From contig NZ_CP118963.1 of assembly GCF_029024105.1 (NCBI RefSeq), positions 1,860,001-1,924,000 on the forward strand: a DNA stretch of 64,000 bases, in the 5' to 3' direction. Both the position numbers and the translations under genes were made by a program. Source of the DNA: Acinetobacter lwoffii (lineage in GTDB: Bacteria > Pseudomonadota > Gammaproteobacteria > Pseudomonadales > Moraxellaceae). Shown in pieces: positions 8,049-17,520 of the stretch (its first letter is position 1; each line of letters starts with the position of its first letter). The notes under the pieces are model-generated. The model did no database searches. It worked only from the letters and a program-made list of their open reading frames with translations, and was not told where the DNA came from.

Positions 8049-10037
8049 TTATGCAGTAATCTCTTTTACAGCTGCAACCACTGCTTCAGTGGTAATCCCG
8101 AAGAACTGGAACAGATCTTTTGCAGGTGCAGATTCACCATAAGTGGTCATACCAATGACACGACCATCAAGACCTACAAATTTCCACCAGTAATCAACAT
8201 GTGCAGCCTCAACAGCAACACGTGCACGAATATTTGATGGAAGAACCGCTTCACGATAAGCTGCATCTTGCTTCATGAATTCTTCAGCACATGGCATAGA
8301 CACGACACGCACGCCTTCAAGCTGTGCATAAGCTTCCATTGCCAGAGATACTTCAGAACCAGTTGCAATGATGATGGCTTTCAATTCGCCTTTTTCTTCA
8401 GCCAATACATAGCCACCTTTCGCAGCGTTCTCAATTTGAGCTTGAGTACGGGTTTGGAATGGCAAGTTCTGACGAGAGAAGATCAATGCGGTTGGACCTT
8501 CAGCACGCGTTAATGCAGATTTCCAAGAAATTGCTGCTTCAACGGTGTCACATGGGCGCCATGTATTTAGGTTTGGTGTACCACGAAGGGATGCGATCTG
8601 CTCAACAGGTTGATGCGTTGGGCCATCTTCACCCAGACCAATTGAGTCATGCGTATACACATGGATCACGCGCTTTTTCATTAATGCAGACATACGTACC
8701 GCATTACGTGCATATTCCATAAACATCAGGAATGTTGCTACATAAGGGATGAACCCGCCATGCAGTGCAACACCATTCGCGATTGCAGTCATACCGAATT
8801 CACGTACGCCATAGTGTACGTAGTTACCTGCCGGATTGTCCTGTACGCCTTGCGCGCCTTTCCAAAGGGTCAGGTTAGAACCTGCAAGATCCGCAGAACC
8901 ACCTAGAACTTCTGGCAATAATGGAACAAGTGCTTGCAATGCATTTTGGCTGGCTTTACGCGTTGCAATTGTTTCAGCTTTGGCATTCACTTCTGCAATA
9001 TAGGCATCCGCTTTTGCAACGAAGTCAGCCGGTAATTCACCAGATAAACGACGTTTAAATTCAGCGGCTTCAGTTGGATATTTTGCAGCATAAGCAGCAA
9101 ATGTTTCGTTCCAAGCTGCTTCTGATTCAGCACCTTTGGCTTTCGCATCCCAAGCTGCATAAACATCTTCAGGAATTACAAATGCTTCATCAGTCCAGCC
9201 TAGTGCTTCACGAGTCAAGACGATTTCGTCATGACCGAGTGGTGCACCATGACTGTCTTCTTTACCTTGCTTGTTTGGTGAACCCAAACCAATCACGGTT
9301 TTACAGATAATGATGGTTGGTTTAGCAGTTTCAGCTTTCGCCTCAACAGTTGCCTGACGGATTGCATCTGCATCGTGGCCATCAACTTTAATCACTTGCC
9401 AGCCGTACGCCAAGAAGCGTTGTTCTGTATCGTCAGAGAACCAGCCTTCCACTTCGCCATCAATCGAGATGCCATTGTCGTCATAGTAAGCAATCAATTT
9501 GCCCAGACCCAATGTACCCGCCAAAGAACATGCTTCGTGAGAAACACCTTCCATCAAACAGCCATCGCCGAGGAAGCAATAAGTGAAGTGATCTACAACT
9601 TGGATGTCGTCTTTGTTGAATTGCGCAGCTAGAGTTTTTTCAGCCAGTGCAAAACCGACAGCATTCGCGATGCCTTGACCTAAAGGACCAGTCGTCGTTT
9701 CAATCCCTGGTGCATAGCCCAACTCCGGGTGACCAGGTGTTTTAGAATGAAGTTGACGGAATGCTTTAAGATCTTCAATCGAAAGATCGTAGCCCGTTAA
9801 ATGAAGAAGCGCATATTGAAGCATAGAGCCATGGCCATTTGATAATACAAAACGGTCACGGTTTGCCCAATTCGGGTTGGTCGGGTTATGGTTCATGAAT
9901 TCACGCCAAACCACATCAGCGATATCTGCCATCCCCATTGGAGCACCTGGATGTCCTGAGTTTGCTTTTTGCACAGCATCCATTGCCAATACACGAATTG
10001 CGTTTGCAATACGACGTTCATTAAGCGGGGTTGTCAT
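8049..10037 (-). CDS. tkt: Transketolase
   Basis: A 662-residue cytoplasmic enzyme, full length for bacterial transketolases. It transfers two-carbon ketol units in the non-oxidative pentose phosphate pathway using thiamine diphosphate and Mg2+. Landmarks are GHPGAPMGMAD near residue 28, the ThDP motif GDGCLMEGVSHE to DDNGISIDG around 155-195, and the pyrimidine-domain segment HDSIGLGEDGPTHQPVEQ with its catalytic His. In Acinetobacter, which lacks a complete glycolysis, it supplies pentose and erythrose phosphates (established for the genus). Confidence 0.97.
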   Translation of the reverse strand: MTTPLNERRIANAIRVLAMDAVQKANSGHPGAPMGMADIADVVWREFMNHNPTNPNWANRDRFVLSNGHGSMLQYALLHLTGYDLSIEDLKAFRQLHSKTPGHPELGYAPGIETTTGPLGQGIANAVGFALAEKTLAAQFNKDDIQVVDHFTYCFLGDGCLMEGVSHEACSLAGTLGLGKLIAYYDDNGISIDGEVEGWFSDDTEQRFLAYGWQVIKVDGHDADAIRQATVEAKAETAKPTIIICKTVIGLGSPNKQGKEDSHGAPLGHDEIVLTREALGWTDEAFVIPEDVYAAWDAKAKGAESEAAWNETFAAYAAKYPTEAAEFKRRLSGELPADFVAKADAYIAEVNAKAETIATRKASQNALQALVPLLPEVLGGSADLAGSNLTLWKGAQGVQDNPAGNYVHYGVREFGMTAIANGVALHGGFIPYVATFLMFMEYARNAVRMSALMKKRVIHVYTHDSIGLGEDGPTHQPVEQIASLRGTPNLNTWRPCDTVEAAISWKSALTRAEGPTALIFSRQNLPFQTRTQAQIENAAKGGYVLAEEKGELKAIIIATGSEVSLAMEAYAQLEGVRVVSMPCAEEFMKQDAAYREAVLPSNIRARVAVEAAHVDYWWKFVGLDGRVIGMTTYGESAPAKDLFQFFGITTEAVVAAVKEITA

Positions 10038-10470
10038 AAATCAGAGTCCAAAATATTCAGAAATAGGAAATGATGAAAAGACTTTCAAAACTGCTGTCTA
10101 TTGTCTTAAAAAAACAGCGAGGGGTAAAGACTAACCAACAATATTTATCAGTTTATTGAGTGTCTCTTGCCTTATCGTACAATTATTCCACATTTCTTCT
10201 TCGGCTTCGGTTCTTCAGATTGAATTATCCCGCATTTTCTAATTAACTTTCTTGTCTGTATCTGGATTCTAAGCTGATAAACAGGATTGAATTTATGCTG
10301 ATTTTATTTCTATTTTATATGTCTCACATCATTATTTTTAAAGAAAATCTATACAATTCACTGATCCATTCATAATGTAATTTTTACTAAATTTTATAAA
10401 ATATTGGCAGGATTGTTTGATATACAGGTGAAATCAAATTTGCTTAGGCTAATTTTCAACTTCGGTAGAC
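10038..10470. other. Gene-free stretch upstream of transketolase
   Basis: A 433-bp A+T-rich gap between tkt (starting at 10037) and the 3' end of the pilin-like gene. It must hold the tkt promoter. A weak candidate on the minus strand is TTGAAA, 17 bp, then TATTTC, close to the start. No convincing gene, hairpin or repeat was seen. Confidence 0.5.
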
Positions 10471-10854
10471 TTAATGTCCCTGACAGTCTTTAGGCAAATA
10501 GCGCTGCTGAATATCAGTGGAATAACATTTGCCACTATGAACATCAAAAGCGACTGATTTCCCGCGAATGGCCATATCGACTCCCTGCTCTCGTATCTTG
10601 AACTCTATCCGGCAAGCGGCATTAATAATGACTTTTTCGATATATTGACCATGCCCACCAATCTGGCGTCCGGCATCACAGTGCTGATCCGAAGCAATAA
10701 ACTGGGTTCGATATGCTCCAGCCTGTTCAAACACTTCGGCCAATTGATTACGCACGACATAAGCTTGATAACTCATAAAAGCCATCGTCACTAAAATCGC
10801 GATAATGATGAGCACGATCAGCACTTCAATCAGGGTAAATGCCTTTTGATACAT
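10471..10854 (-). CDS. Type IV pilin-like protein (prepilin)
   Basis: A 127-residue prepilin. The start ATG at 10854 is preferred over an upstream in-frame codon because AAGGAG lies about 8 nt before it and gives the short leader MYQKA. Prepilin peptidase would cut before FTLIEVL, with the conserved Glu5. A ~20-residue hydrophobic N-terminal helix follows, then a cysteine-containing globular part ending KCYSTDIQQRYLPKDC. It stands alone without pil or fim genes. It could be a minor pilin or a surface or competence pilin; position alone does not decide. Confidence 0.82.
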   Translation of the reverse strand: MYQKAFTLIEVLIVLIIIAILVTMAFMSYQAYVVRNQLAEVFEQAGAYRTQFIASDQHCDAGRQIGGHGQYIEKVIINAACRIEFKIREQGVDMAIRGKSVAFDVHSGKCYSTDIQQRYLPKDCQGH

Positions 10855-11327
10855 GATTTCTGATCTCCTTACAGTCTTGCTCCAAGAAGTCCATAGCAAA
10901 AGATGTCGCCATTCCTAACCAGCTAATGTGGAAGACTTAGCGCTAATATGAAGATATACCCGAACATCAACAAGACATTTGGTCGCAAGGCGCACAGCCT
11001 GAATCTGCTTTATTGATGTAATGATCACTTGCTTAAGTAAATTTTGAATTTTGAGCTTTGTATTTTTTCTATCGTCTATTTTTTTAAGATTTAATCGGAA
11101 ATCTAAGCATTTAATTTTCTGACAGTCTGACGGATTAAAATATTGTTGCTTCATATTCCCCAATCAATAATGCTGTCTAAATAGATATATCAATTTTTTT
11201 AATTCTATTAATCAATTAAAAACACAATAATTTGAAACAATTTCGACCAATTTTGTCGTGTTAAGCTAGTCCTAGAGCGCAACTCGATGTAACATATCGG
11301 GTCTTTAAAATTAACTGTGATAGGACT
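10855..11327. other. Intergenic region between pilin-like gene and metK
   Basis: A 473-bp divergent spacer that must hold the promoters of the pilin-like gene (minus) and metK (plus). It is very A+T-rich from 11165 onward. The metK Shine-Dalgarno is AGGA (11321-11324 region). No SAM riboswitch aptamer was recognised. Confidence 0.5.
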
Positions 11328-12494
11328 ATGCGCGAGTACGCTGTATTTACTTCGGAATCTGTAAGCGAAGGCCATCCAGATAAAATGGCTGACCAAATCA
11401 GTGACGCTATTTTGGATGCAATCTTAAAAGAAGACCCATATGCACGGGTTGCTTGTGAAACGCTTGTAAAAACAGGTGCGGTTGTACTTGCCGGTGAAAT
11501 CACAACGACAGCAAATGTTGATTTTGAGGCAATTGTACGTCATACCGTAAACGGAATTGGTTATCACCATTCTGATCTTGGTTTTGATGGTTCAACCTGT
11601 GCCGTGATCAACATGATTGGTAAACAGTCACCTGAAATTGCTCAGGGTGTAGACCGCCAGAAACCTGAAGATCAGGGTGCCGGCGACCAAGGTTTAATGT
11701 TCGGTTATGCAAGCCGCGAAACTGATGTATTAATGCCTGCACCGATTTCATATGCGCATCGCTTAATGGAAAAGCAGGCTGAATTACGCCGTAATGGCAC
11801 CTTGCCATGGTTACGCCCAGATGCAAAAAGTCAGGTAACTTTTGCTTATGAAAATGGCGTACCAGTTCGTTTAGATGCTGTCGTTCTTTCGACTCAACAT
11901 GATCCTGAAATCACTCAAGCGAACCTGAAAGAAGCTGTGATTGAAGAAATCGTGAAAAAAATCATTCCTGCTGACATGTTCCATGCAGACACCAAATTCC
12001 ACATCAACCCAACGGGTATGTTTGTGATCGGTGGTCCTGTAGGTGACTGTGGTTTAACTGGCCGTAAAATTATCGTAGATACCTACGGCGGTATGGCACG
12101 TCACGGCGGTGGTGCTTTCTCTGGTAAAGATCCCTCTAAAGTTGACCGTTCTGCTGCGTACGCAGGTCGTTATGTGGCGAAAAATATCGTTGCTGCTGGC
12201 CTGGCTGACAAGTGTGAAATTCAGGTGTCTTATGCAATTGGTGTTGCTGAGCCAACTTCAATTTCAATCAATACCTTCAATACTGCAAAAGTCTCTGAAG
12301 AATTGATTATTGCACTGGTTCGTGAACATTTCGACTTACGTCCATATGGCATTACCCGTATGCTTGACCTGATCCAGCCGATGTATAAGCAAACTGCTGC
12401 TTATGGTCACTTCGGTCGTGAAGGTTCTGATACTGCATTTACCTGGGAAAAAACTGACAAAGTGGAAGCGCTTAAAGCCTCTGCTGGTCTATAA
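11328..12494 (+). CDS. metK: S-adenosylmethionine synthetase
   Basis: A 388-residue cytoplasmic enzyme making AdoMet from methionine and ATP. Signature segments are SESVSEGHPDKMADQISDA near residue 9, GAGDQGLMFGYA near 118 and the phosphate-binding GGGAFSGKDPSKVDRSAAY near 262. Length and motif order match bacterial MetK. It is followed by its own terminator. Confidence 0.98.
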   Translation: MREYAVFTSESVSEGHPDKMADQISDAILDAILKEDPYARVACETLVKTGAVVLAGEITTTANVDFEAIVRHTVNGIGYHHSDLGFDGSTCAVINMIGKQSPEIAQGVDRQKPEDQGAGDQGLMFGYASRETDVLMPAPISYAHRLMEKQAELRRNGTLPWLRPDAKSQVTFAYENGVPVRLDAVVLSTQHDPEITQANLKEAVIEEIVKKIIPADMFHADTKFHINPTGMFVIGGPVGDCGLTGRKIIVDTYGGMARHGGGAFSGKDPSKVDRSAAYAGRYVAKNIVAAGLADKCEIQVSYAIGVAEPTSISINTFNTAKVSEELIIALVREHFDLRPYGITRMLDLIQPMYKQTAAYGHFGREGSDTAFTWEKTDKVEALKASAGL

Positions 12495-12504
12495 GTTTTT
12501 CTTT

Positions 12505-12534
12505 AAAAAAGCCTGCATCATGCGGGCTTTTTTT
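12505..12534 (+). terminator. metK terminator
   Basis: GCCTGCA (12511-12517) pairs with TGCGGGC (12521-12527), with A tracts before and T tracts after. Confidence 0.88.
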
Positions 12535-12732
12535 ATGTCTTTTATTTTTTCATTTTTAGAATTATCTCTAGGTCCTGATGACAAATATTTAAATACCAAG
12601 CTTCATACTATAACCTGACTTTTGAATGATACTTTTGAAACTCCCCTCTCTGTGAATATCACTATTCCATGAAACTTAAAACAACTTCCGGCTGTGCCAT
12701 TACAGTATAAGTATCGAAAAAAGTTACAGTTA

Positions 12733-12748
12733 ATCAACAAATGTTGAT
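12733..12748. promoter_or_regulatory. Inverted repeat upstream of small lipoprotein gene, possible operator
   Basis: Arms ATCAACA and TGTTGAT separated by AA form a 16-bp near-perfect dyad 77 bp before the ATG at 12826. A weak -35/-10 lies just downstream (TTGATC then a TA-rich box). It could be a repressor site; the factor is unknown. Confidence 0.4.
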
Positions 12749-12825
12749 CTATTTGCTAGCATAAATCTAAATAAATGGCTGCTAAATTAGATTGCAGCTC
12801 TACAACAACAAAAGGATATTACTCG

Positions 12826-13170
12826 ATGAATAAATTACTGATTGCTTTAGGTTTGGCGACCACTGTTGCCTTAGTCGGCTGTAGTAAAGAAGAAGCGCCT
12901 GAAACCGGCGCAACCACAGGTGAGCATTTAGAAAATGCAGCCAATCAAGCCGGCCATGATATGGAAGATGCCAGCCGTGAGGCTGCGGTAGAAACCGAAC
13001 GAGCAATGGATAATGCCGCAGAAAATACTGCTCAGGCAGCGGACGAAGCAGCTGCTGCAACGTCTAGAGCAGCAGATGCCACTGCGGAAGCAGCACGTAA
13101 AGCAACTGCAGCAACTGCTGCGGCAGTTGAAGAAGGTGCGGGAGACGTTCGGGAAAAAGCTGAAAACTGA
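12826..13170 (+). CDS. Small Ala-rich lipoprotein
   Basis: The 114-residue protein starts at ATG 12826, chosen because AAAGGA lies about 10 nt upstream and the sequence begins with a clean lipoprotein signal (MNKLLIALGLATTVALVGC, lipobox LVGC with Cys19). The mature part is acidic and alanine-rich with loose 11-residue periodicity (AADEAAAATSRAADATAEAA), predicted as an amphipathic helix or coiled coil like LEA or apolipoprotein-type repeats. It is probably anchored in the outer membrane. Function unknown. Confidence 0.8.
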   Translation: MNKLLIALGLATTVALVGCSKEEAPETGATTGEHLENAANQAGHDMEDASREAAVETERAMDNAAENTAQAADEAAAATSRAADATAEAARKATAATAAAVEEGAGDVREKAEN

Positions 13171-13193
13171 TTTTAGCATTCAGTTTGATGTTT

Positions 13194-13219
13194 AAAAGCC
13201 TGCGATTGCAGGCTTTTTT
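13194..13219 (+). terminator. Terminator after Ala-rich lipoprotein gene
   Basis: AAAAGCCTGC and GCAGGCTTTT enclose GATT and are followed by T residues. Confidence 0.9.
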
Positions 13220-13436
13220 ATTAGAGATGATTTTAAATAGCGAATGATCTAAATTGAAATTGCATTAATTCTTGATGGGATCATTTTTTATCTAAATGAG
13301 TCGACAAAATCAGATAAACTGATAGAACTTATCAAGTATTAGAATGACTTAATTGTGATTCACTCGGCAAAACGGGCTGCATTTAAACTGAAATTCAGTA
13401 GAATACCAGCCTTTATTTTTAATAATTTAATCTCCC

Positions 13437-14648
13437 ATGTCAGTCATTGTTGCTGCTTCCCAACGGTCGAATATTTCGGTCTGGGCAGCTTTTATCTTGC
13501 TTATCATAGGTACAATCGGTGCCTATCAAATCGTAGGCTTAAATCAGGCTCTATTATTCTTGATTGGTGGTGCACTGGGCATGACCCTGTACCATGCTTC
13601 ATTTGGTTTTACTTCGAGCTGGCGTGTCTTTATCAAGGAACGTCGCGGCCGTGGTTTACGTGCACAAATGATTATGCTCGCTCTGGCGGTCCTGCTGTTT
13701 TTCCCGGCTTTAGGTGCAGGTAAATTATTCGGCAACCCAGTTAAAGGTAACGTTAATCCTGTTTCCATGTCAGTCATGATTGGTGCCTTTATTTTCGGTA
13801 TCGGCATGCAACTTGGTGGCGGCTGTGCATCAGGTACGTTGTATACTGTAGGTGGCGGTAGCGCACGTATGCTGGTGACGCTCTTGTTCTTCTGTATCGG
13901 GTCTGTGATTGCGACCTCGCACCTTGACTGGTGGTTTGCCCTGCCACATCTTGAACCGATTTCACTGGTAGAAAGTTTAGGCGTTCTCCCTGGATTACTG
14001 TTGAGCTTTATCGTTTTTGCCATCATTGCTGCAGCAACAGTTTATTTCGAAAAGAAACGTCATGGCAGCCTGGAAATTGAGCCACGCAGTGAATATCAGG
14101 GCTGGAAGCGCTTTGTTCGTGGTCCATGGCCTTTGATTTGGGGCGGTATTATTCTGACCTTGCTCAACTTTGCTACGCTGGCACTCGCAGGTCGTCCTTG
14201 GGGCGTAACCTCTGCGCTGGCAGTTTGGGGTGCCAAAGGTGCTACGCTTGTGGGTGTTGATGTAGCTTCTTGGGATTATTGGCAAAAAGCAGGCAATGCC
14301 AAAGCACTGGCAGAATCATTATGGTTTGATATTACCTCAATGATGAACTTCGGTATCATGCTGGGTGCTTTGTTGGCAGCAAGTTTGGCAGGTAAATTTG
14401 CGCCGAATTTCAATATTCCAAAACGTTCACTGATTGCTGCTGTTATAGGTGGCATAATGCTGGGCTATGGCGCACGCCTGGCCTACGGTTGTAATATCGG
14501 TGCATATTTCAGTGGAATTGCGTCGGGTAGTCTGCATGGCTGGTTATGGCTGGTCTTCGCTTTTATTGGTAATGGGATCGGGGTAAAACTTCGTCCGATT
14601 TTCTTCCCGAATGAAAAACCGCAGCCTGAAAAACTGACCGGTTGCTAA
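13437..14648 (+). CDS. YeeE/YedE-family sulfur compound transporter
   Basis: A 403-residue polytopic inner-membrane protein with two homologous halves. The conserved cysteine motifs GGGCASGTLYTVGGG (near residue 125) and AYGCNIGAYFSGI (near residue 355) are those of the TsuA/YeeE thiosulfate uptake family. These cysteines relay thiosulfate through the membrane in the structurally known member. There is no adjacent tusA-like or rhodanese gene, so the substrate is inferred only from family. Confidence 0.88.
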   Translation: MSVIVAASQRSNISVWAAFILLIIGTIGAYQIVGLNQALLFLIGGALGMTLYHASFGFTSSWRVFIKERRGRGLRAQMIMLALAVLLFFPALGAGKLFGNPVKGNVNPVSMSVMIGAFIFGIGMQLGGGCASGTLYTVGGGSARMLVTLLFFCIGSVIATSHLDWWFALPHLEPISLVESLGVLPGLLLSFIVFAIIAAATVYFEKKRHGSLEIEPRSEYQGWKRFVRGPWPLIWGGIILTLLNFATLALAGRPWGVTSALAVWGAKGATLVGVDVASWDYWQKAGNAKALAESLWFDITSMMNFGIMLGALLAASLAGKFAPNFNIPKRSLIAAVIGGIMLGYGARLAYGCNIGAYFSGIASGSLHGWLWLVFAFIGNGIGVKLRPIFFPNEKPQPEKLTGC

Positions 14649-14660
14649 TGCTTAAAATCA

Positions 14661-14688
14661 AAAAAGCCCATCTGTGATGGGCTTTTTT
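14661..14688. terminator. Bidirectional terminator
   Basis: AGCCCATC and GATGGGCT with a TGT loop and A/T tracts on both sides. Shared by two convergent genes. Confidence 0.9.
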
Positions 14689-14701
14689 CTGGCTTTAGGA
14701 T

Positions 14702-15211
14702 TTACAGCGCAGCTTTTAAATTACAGCCATAACCCATGGTCTGCTGAACCTGACGATAAGTCGTATAACGATCCAGAATAAAGGTATAAAAATGATCAGC
14801 ATCAGAGAAATTAGCTTTTAAATTTTCATTCTTGGCATTGGGCAATTTAATGTCATCGACCAGTTCCAGATTGTAATGTCCCAAACGGAACATATCGGCA
14901 AAATAACTATTCATCATATCGCAATAGGCGATTTTACTAGGTTTTAATGCGGTACTGCTAACGAGATGCTGGTTCAAGCTTTGCAGATTATTGACATCTA
15001 AAGGAAACTGGTGTGCGAAAGCAATGCTTTCGACTTTCTTAAATTTCTGAAAGTCTTGGGCTAACTGGACATTGAGTGCATCAAAACGTTGCTGCAGTTC
15101 CTGTGCGGTCTGAACCTGATATTTGGCTGGATCTACGACCGGTTTTTGTGGTTGTTCCGAACATGCAGTTAATCCAGTGAGCAGCGCTAATGACGTTAGC
15201 CATACCTTCAT
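14702..15211 (-). CDS. Conserved hypothetical lipoprotein
   Basis: A 169-residue protein with a lipoprotein signal MKVWLTSLALLTGLTAC (lipobox LTAC, Cys17). The mature part is mostly helical with two further Cys residues (AYCDMM and MGYGCN). No family recognised. It lies 63 bp downstream of the radical-SAM partner gene and may or may not be co-transcribed. Confidence 0.75.
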   Translation of the reverse strand: MKVWLTSLALLTGLTACSEQPQKPVVDPAKYQVQTAQELQQRFDALNVQLAQDFQKFKKVESIAFAHQFPLDVNNLQSLNQHLVSSTALKPSKIAYCDMMNSYFADMFRLGHYNLELVDDIKLPNAKNENLKANFSDADHFYTFILDRYTTYRQVQQTMGYGCNLKAAL

Positions 15212-15274
15212 GTTTATACACTCAATTTAAATATACCAATGCTTATTATGCCTGAAAGCAGCTTGATGTACTGT

Positions 15275-16054
15275 TTAAAGTAATTTCTCATTCATATAAC
15301 GCCAGTAGCGCTTTGGCACATATTGAATATGCAATTTCATGTTCTTGCGCGCCTGAATATTCACACTGTTAAAATAGTCTTTCCAGAGCTGATCATATAG
15401 CAGCTCTTGATCATCCAGTTCAATACTGAATGATTGACTATGACCAATCCGGATTTGTGGATCGATTATTTCAGCGTTCATCTCGACCTGATGCATCTGC
15501 CTTAAATCATAATAAATACCGTAATTACGCTGCTCGTCATAAATCAGCCAGCTTTGATCCTGATAACGCTCCTGAAAATGTCGGGAAATAATCGGCAAGA
15601 CATTAAAATCCGGTCTGACCAGACTCAGAAACAAACCATCTTTGGCTTTTTTAAAGCGTACAAAAGCCTCCATACGATGCTTTTCCCGCCCCACTTGCTT
15701 GGCCCATTGCGACATGCCGATCACCGCAGCATGACCATAATCTTTATCGACTGGACGCTGGTTTTGAAAGACATAGACTGCAAAATCAAAAAGAGTCTGG
15801 AACGCTGCTTCCTGCTCTGACAAAAAGGTATAGTAAAAAGCACGCAAACTACTGGAAGATACTTTCTGCTTTAATCCCTGCCACACCCGCTGCCCATGCT
15901 GATCATTAGAGGCCACATGGATAAATTCATCAAATAAACCTGTTTGTGCTTGAGGATTGGCCGTCACTATCACGTTAAATTCTTTAAACTCGAAAGCACG
16001 AAATACACAACTGAGCAGACCAGTCATGCTGCCATCAAAACAGTAACTTGCCAC
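15275..16054 (-). CDS. Putative DNA metabolism protein partnered with radical-SAM enzyme (TIGR03915-type)
   Basis: A 259-residue protein opening ASYCFDGSMTGLLSCVFRAF, as in the family found next to the 'UDG-linked' radical-SAM proteins. Later segments (ALPHxx-type GMSQWAKQVGREKHRMEAFVRF and FNVLPIISRHFQERY) also fit. The start is GTG and overlaps the TAG stop of the upstream gene by one base (TAGTG), indicating translational coupling. The role is unknown but predicted to be in DNA repair or modification with its neighbour. Confidence 0.8.
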   Translation of the reverse strand: MASYCFDGSMTGLLSCVFRAFEFKEFNVIVTANPQAQTGLFDEFIHVASNDQHGQRVWQGLKQKVSSSSLRAFYYTFLSEQEAAFQTLFDFAVYVFQNQRPVDKDYGHAAVIGMSQWAKQVGREKHRMEAFVRFKKAKDGLFLSLVRPDFNVLPIISRHFQERYQDQSWLIYDEQRNYGIYYDLRQMHQVEMNAEIIDPQIRIGHSQSFSIELDDQELLYDQLWKDYFNSVNIQARKNMKLHIQYVPKRYWRYMNEKLL

Positions 16055-17313
16055 TAGAAACCAAATCCTAATTGAGGTGAAAGTTGCTGCTGATATTTGG
16101 ATTGTCCTGACATCAAAATTTGCTGGCGAATCTGATGGGCGTGCTGATCTTTCTTAAATTTCGGTGTATCCGCACAGCGAATAAAATGCTGCGCCCGGTT
16201 ATAAGCCACGCCCATGCGCCTTAGCTGGTCAATATGAATCTGTCCAAAACGGCGTGCCTGTACAATTTTCTGGGCAGAACGCACGCCTATGCCGGGTACC
16301 CGTAGAATCATTTTATAGTCGGCACGGTTAATATCGACTGGAAAGGCTTCAGAATGACGCAAGGCCCAACTGAGTTTAGGATCAATCTCCAGCTCCAGAT
16401 TCGGATGCTGATCATCAACAATTTCATCAGCAGCAAAGCCATAAAAACGCATCAGCCAGTCAGATTGATACAGACGGTTTTCTCTTAATAATGGCGGTGC
16501 TGAGCCGATAGCAGGTAAGGCTTTATCTTCAGGATTAATCGGGATATAGCCAGAGAAATACACCCGCTTCAGCTTAAATTCCTTGTAATGCCGGTCAGCC
16601 ATTAAAATAATGTCCTGATCGGTTTCACTATGCGCGCCCACCACCATTTGTGTAGTTTGTCCGGCAGGTACAAATTTTGGAACGGACTTGATCAGCTTGC
16701 GTTCATCTTTGAGCTGGATCAACCGGTCGCGCACAATGCCCAAGTCTTTTTGTACTTCGGCATGGGTTTTCTCAGGCGCAAATTTTTGCAGTCCCGCCTC
16801 CGTCGGCATTTCCAGATTAATACTCATACGATCGACATACAGTCCGGCTTCGGTAATGATCTCCTGTGATGCACCCGGAATAGTTTTCAGATGGATATAG
16901 CCATTAAAGTTTTCTTCGAGTCTAAGTTTTTTGACCACCTGTAGCATCCGTTCCATGGTGTGATCGGCCGATTTAAAAATTCCCGAACTGAGAAACAGAC
17001 CCTCAATATAATTACGCCGATAAAAATTCATGGTCAAATCCACGACTTCCTGCACGGTAAATGCTGCACGCTGGACGTCATTGGAACGGCGCGAAACACA
17101 ATAGGAACAGTCAAAAATACAGACATTAGAGAACAGAATTTTCAGCAAGGAAACACAGCGGCCATCTTCGGTATAACTATGACAGATGCCATTCCCGGTA
17201 TTGCCCACACCCTTGTCTTTATTTTTACGGTTGCTACCGCTGGATGAGCACGACACATCATACTTGGCAGCATCGGCTAAAATTTGCAGTTTTTCACGGA
17301 TACGATCAGACAT
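16054..17313 (-). CDS. Radical-SAM putative DNA modification/repair protein (TIGR03916-type)
   Basis: A 419-residue protein. The [4Fe-4S]/SAM motif CIFDCSYC (C-x3-C-x2-C) lies near residue 67. Near the C-terminus a helix-hairpin-helix segment (LRVPGIGVRSAQKIVQARRF) suggests DNA binding. It begins with a hydrophilic region carrying two Cys (CSSSG and GICHS). The family pairs genomically with the gene directly downstream and is thought to act on DNA, but its reaction is unproven. Confidence 0.85.
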   Translation of the reverse strand: MSDRIREKLQILADAAKYDVSCSSSGSNRKNKDKGVGNTGNGICHSYTEDGRCVSLLKILFSNVCIFDCSYCVSRRSNDVQRAAFTVQEVVDLTMNFYRRNYIEGLFLSSGIFKSADHTMERMLQVVKKLRLEENFNGYIHLKTIPGASQEIITEAGLYVDRMSINLEMPTEAGLQKFAPEKTHAEVQKDLGIVRDRLIQLKDERKLIKSVPKFVPAGQTTQMVVGAHSETDQDIILMADRHYKEFKLKRVYFSGYIPINPEDKALPAIGSAPPLLRENRLYQSDWLMRFYGFAADEIVDDQHPNLELEIDPKLSWALRHSEAFPVDINRADYKMILRVPGIGVRSAQKIVQARRFGQIHIDQLRRMGVAYNRAQHFIRCADTPKFKKDQHAHQIRQQILMSGQSKYQQQLSPQLGFGF

Positions 17314-17520
17314 GAGCTCAGAGAATATGTGACCAAAAGGCTATTATAAAGTGTTCAATTCTAGGCTAATAAAAGTTCTATCTTTTTGGCGACGTAGCGT
17401 GTCGCAAGAAATGTAAATAACACGTAACCCATGCTGCAGTATTTCAAAATAAAATAACCAATATGATTTGCTTAATTTTGTGCTCAAAGGCAAAGTAAAA
17501 GCATAACAAGGAGCAAATCT

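Noticed and set aside
10915..11163. 82-codon open frame on the minus strand between the pilin-like gene and metK
   Set aside because: Starts with TTG without a good ribosome site, composition looks random, and it fills a divergent promoter region.
11237..11265. Weak XerC/XerD-like sequence (ATTTCGACCAA then CGTGTTAAGCT) upstream of metK
   Set aside because: The XerD half matches poorly and no inverted partner flanks a gene nearby.
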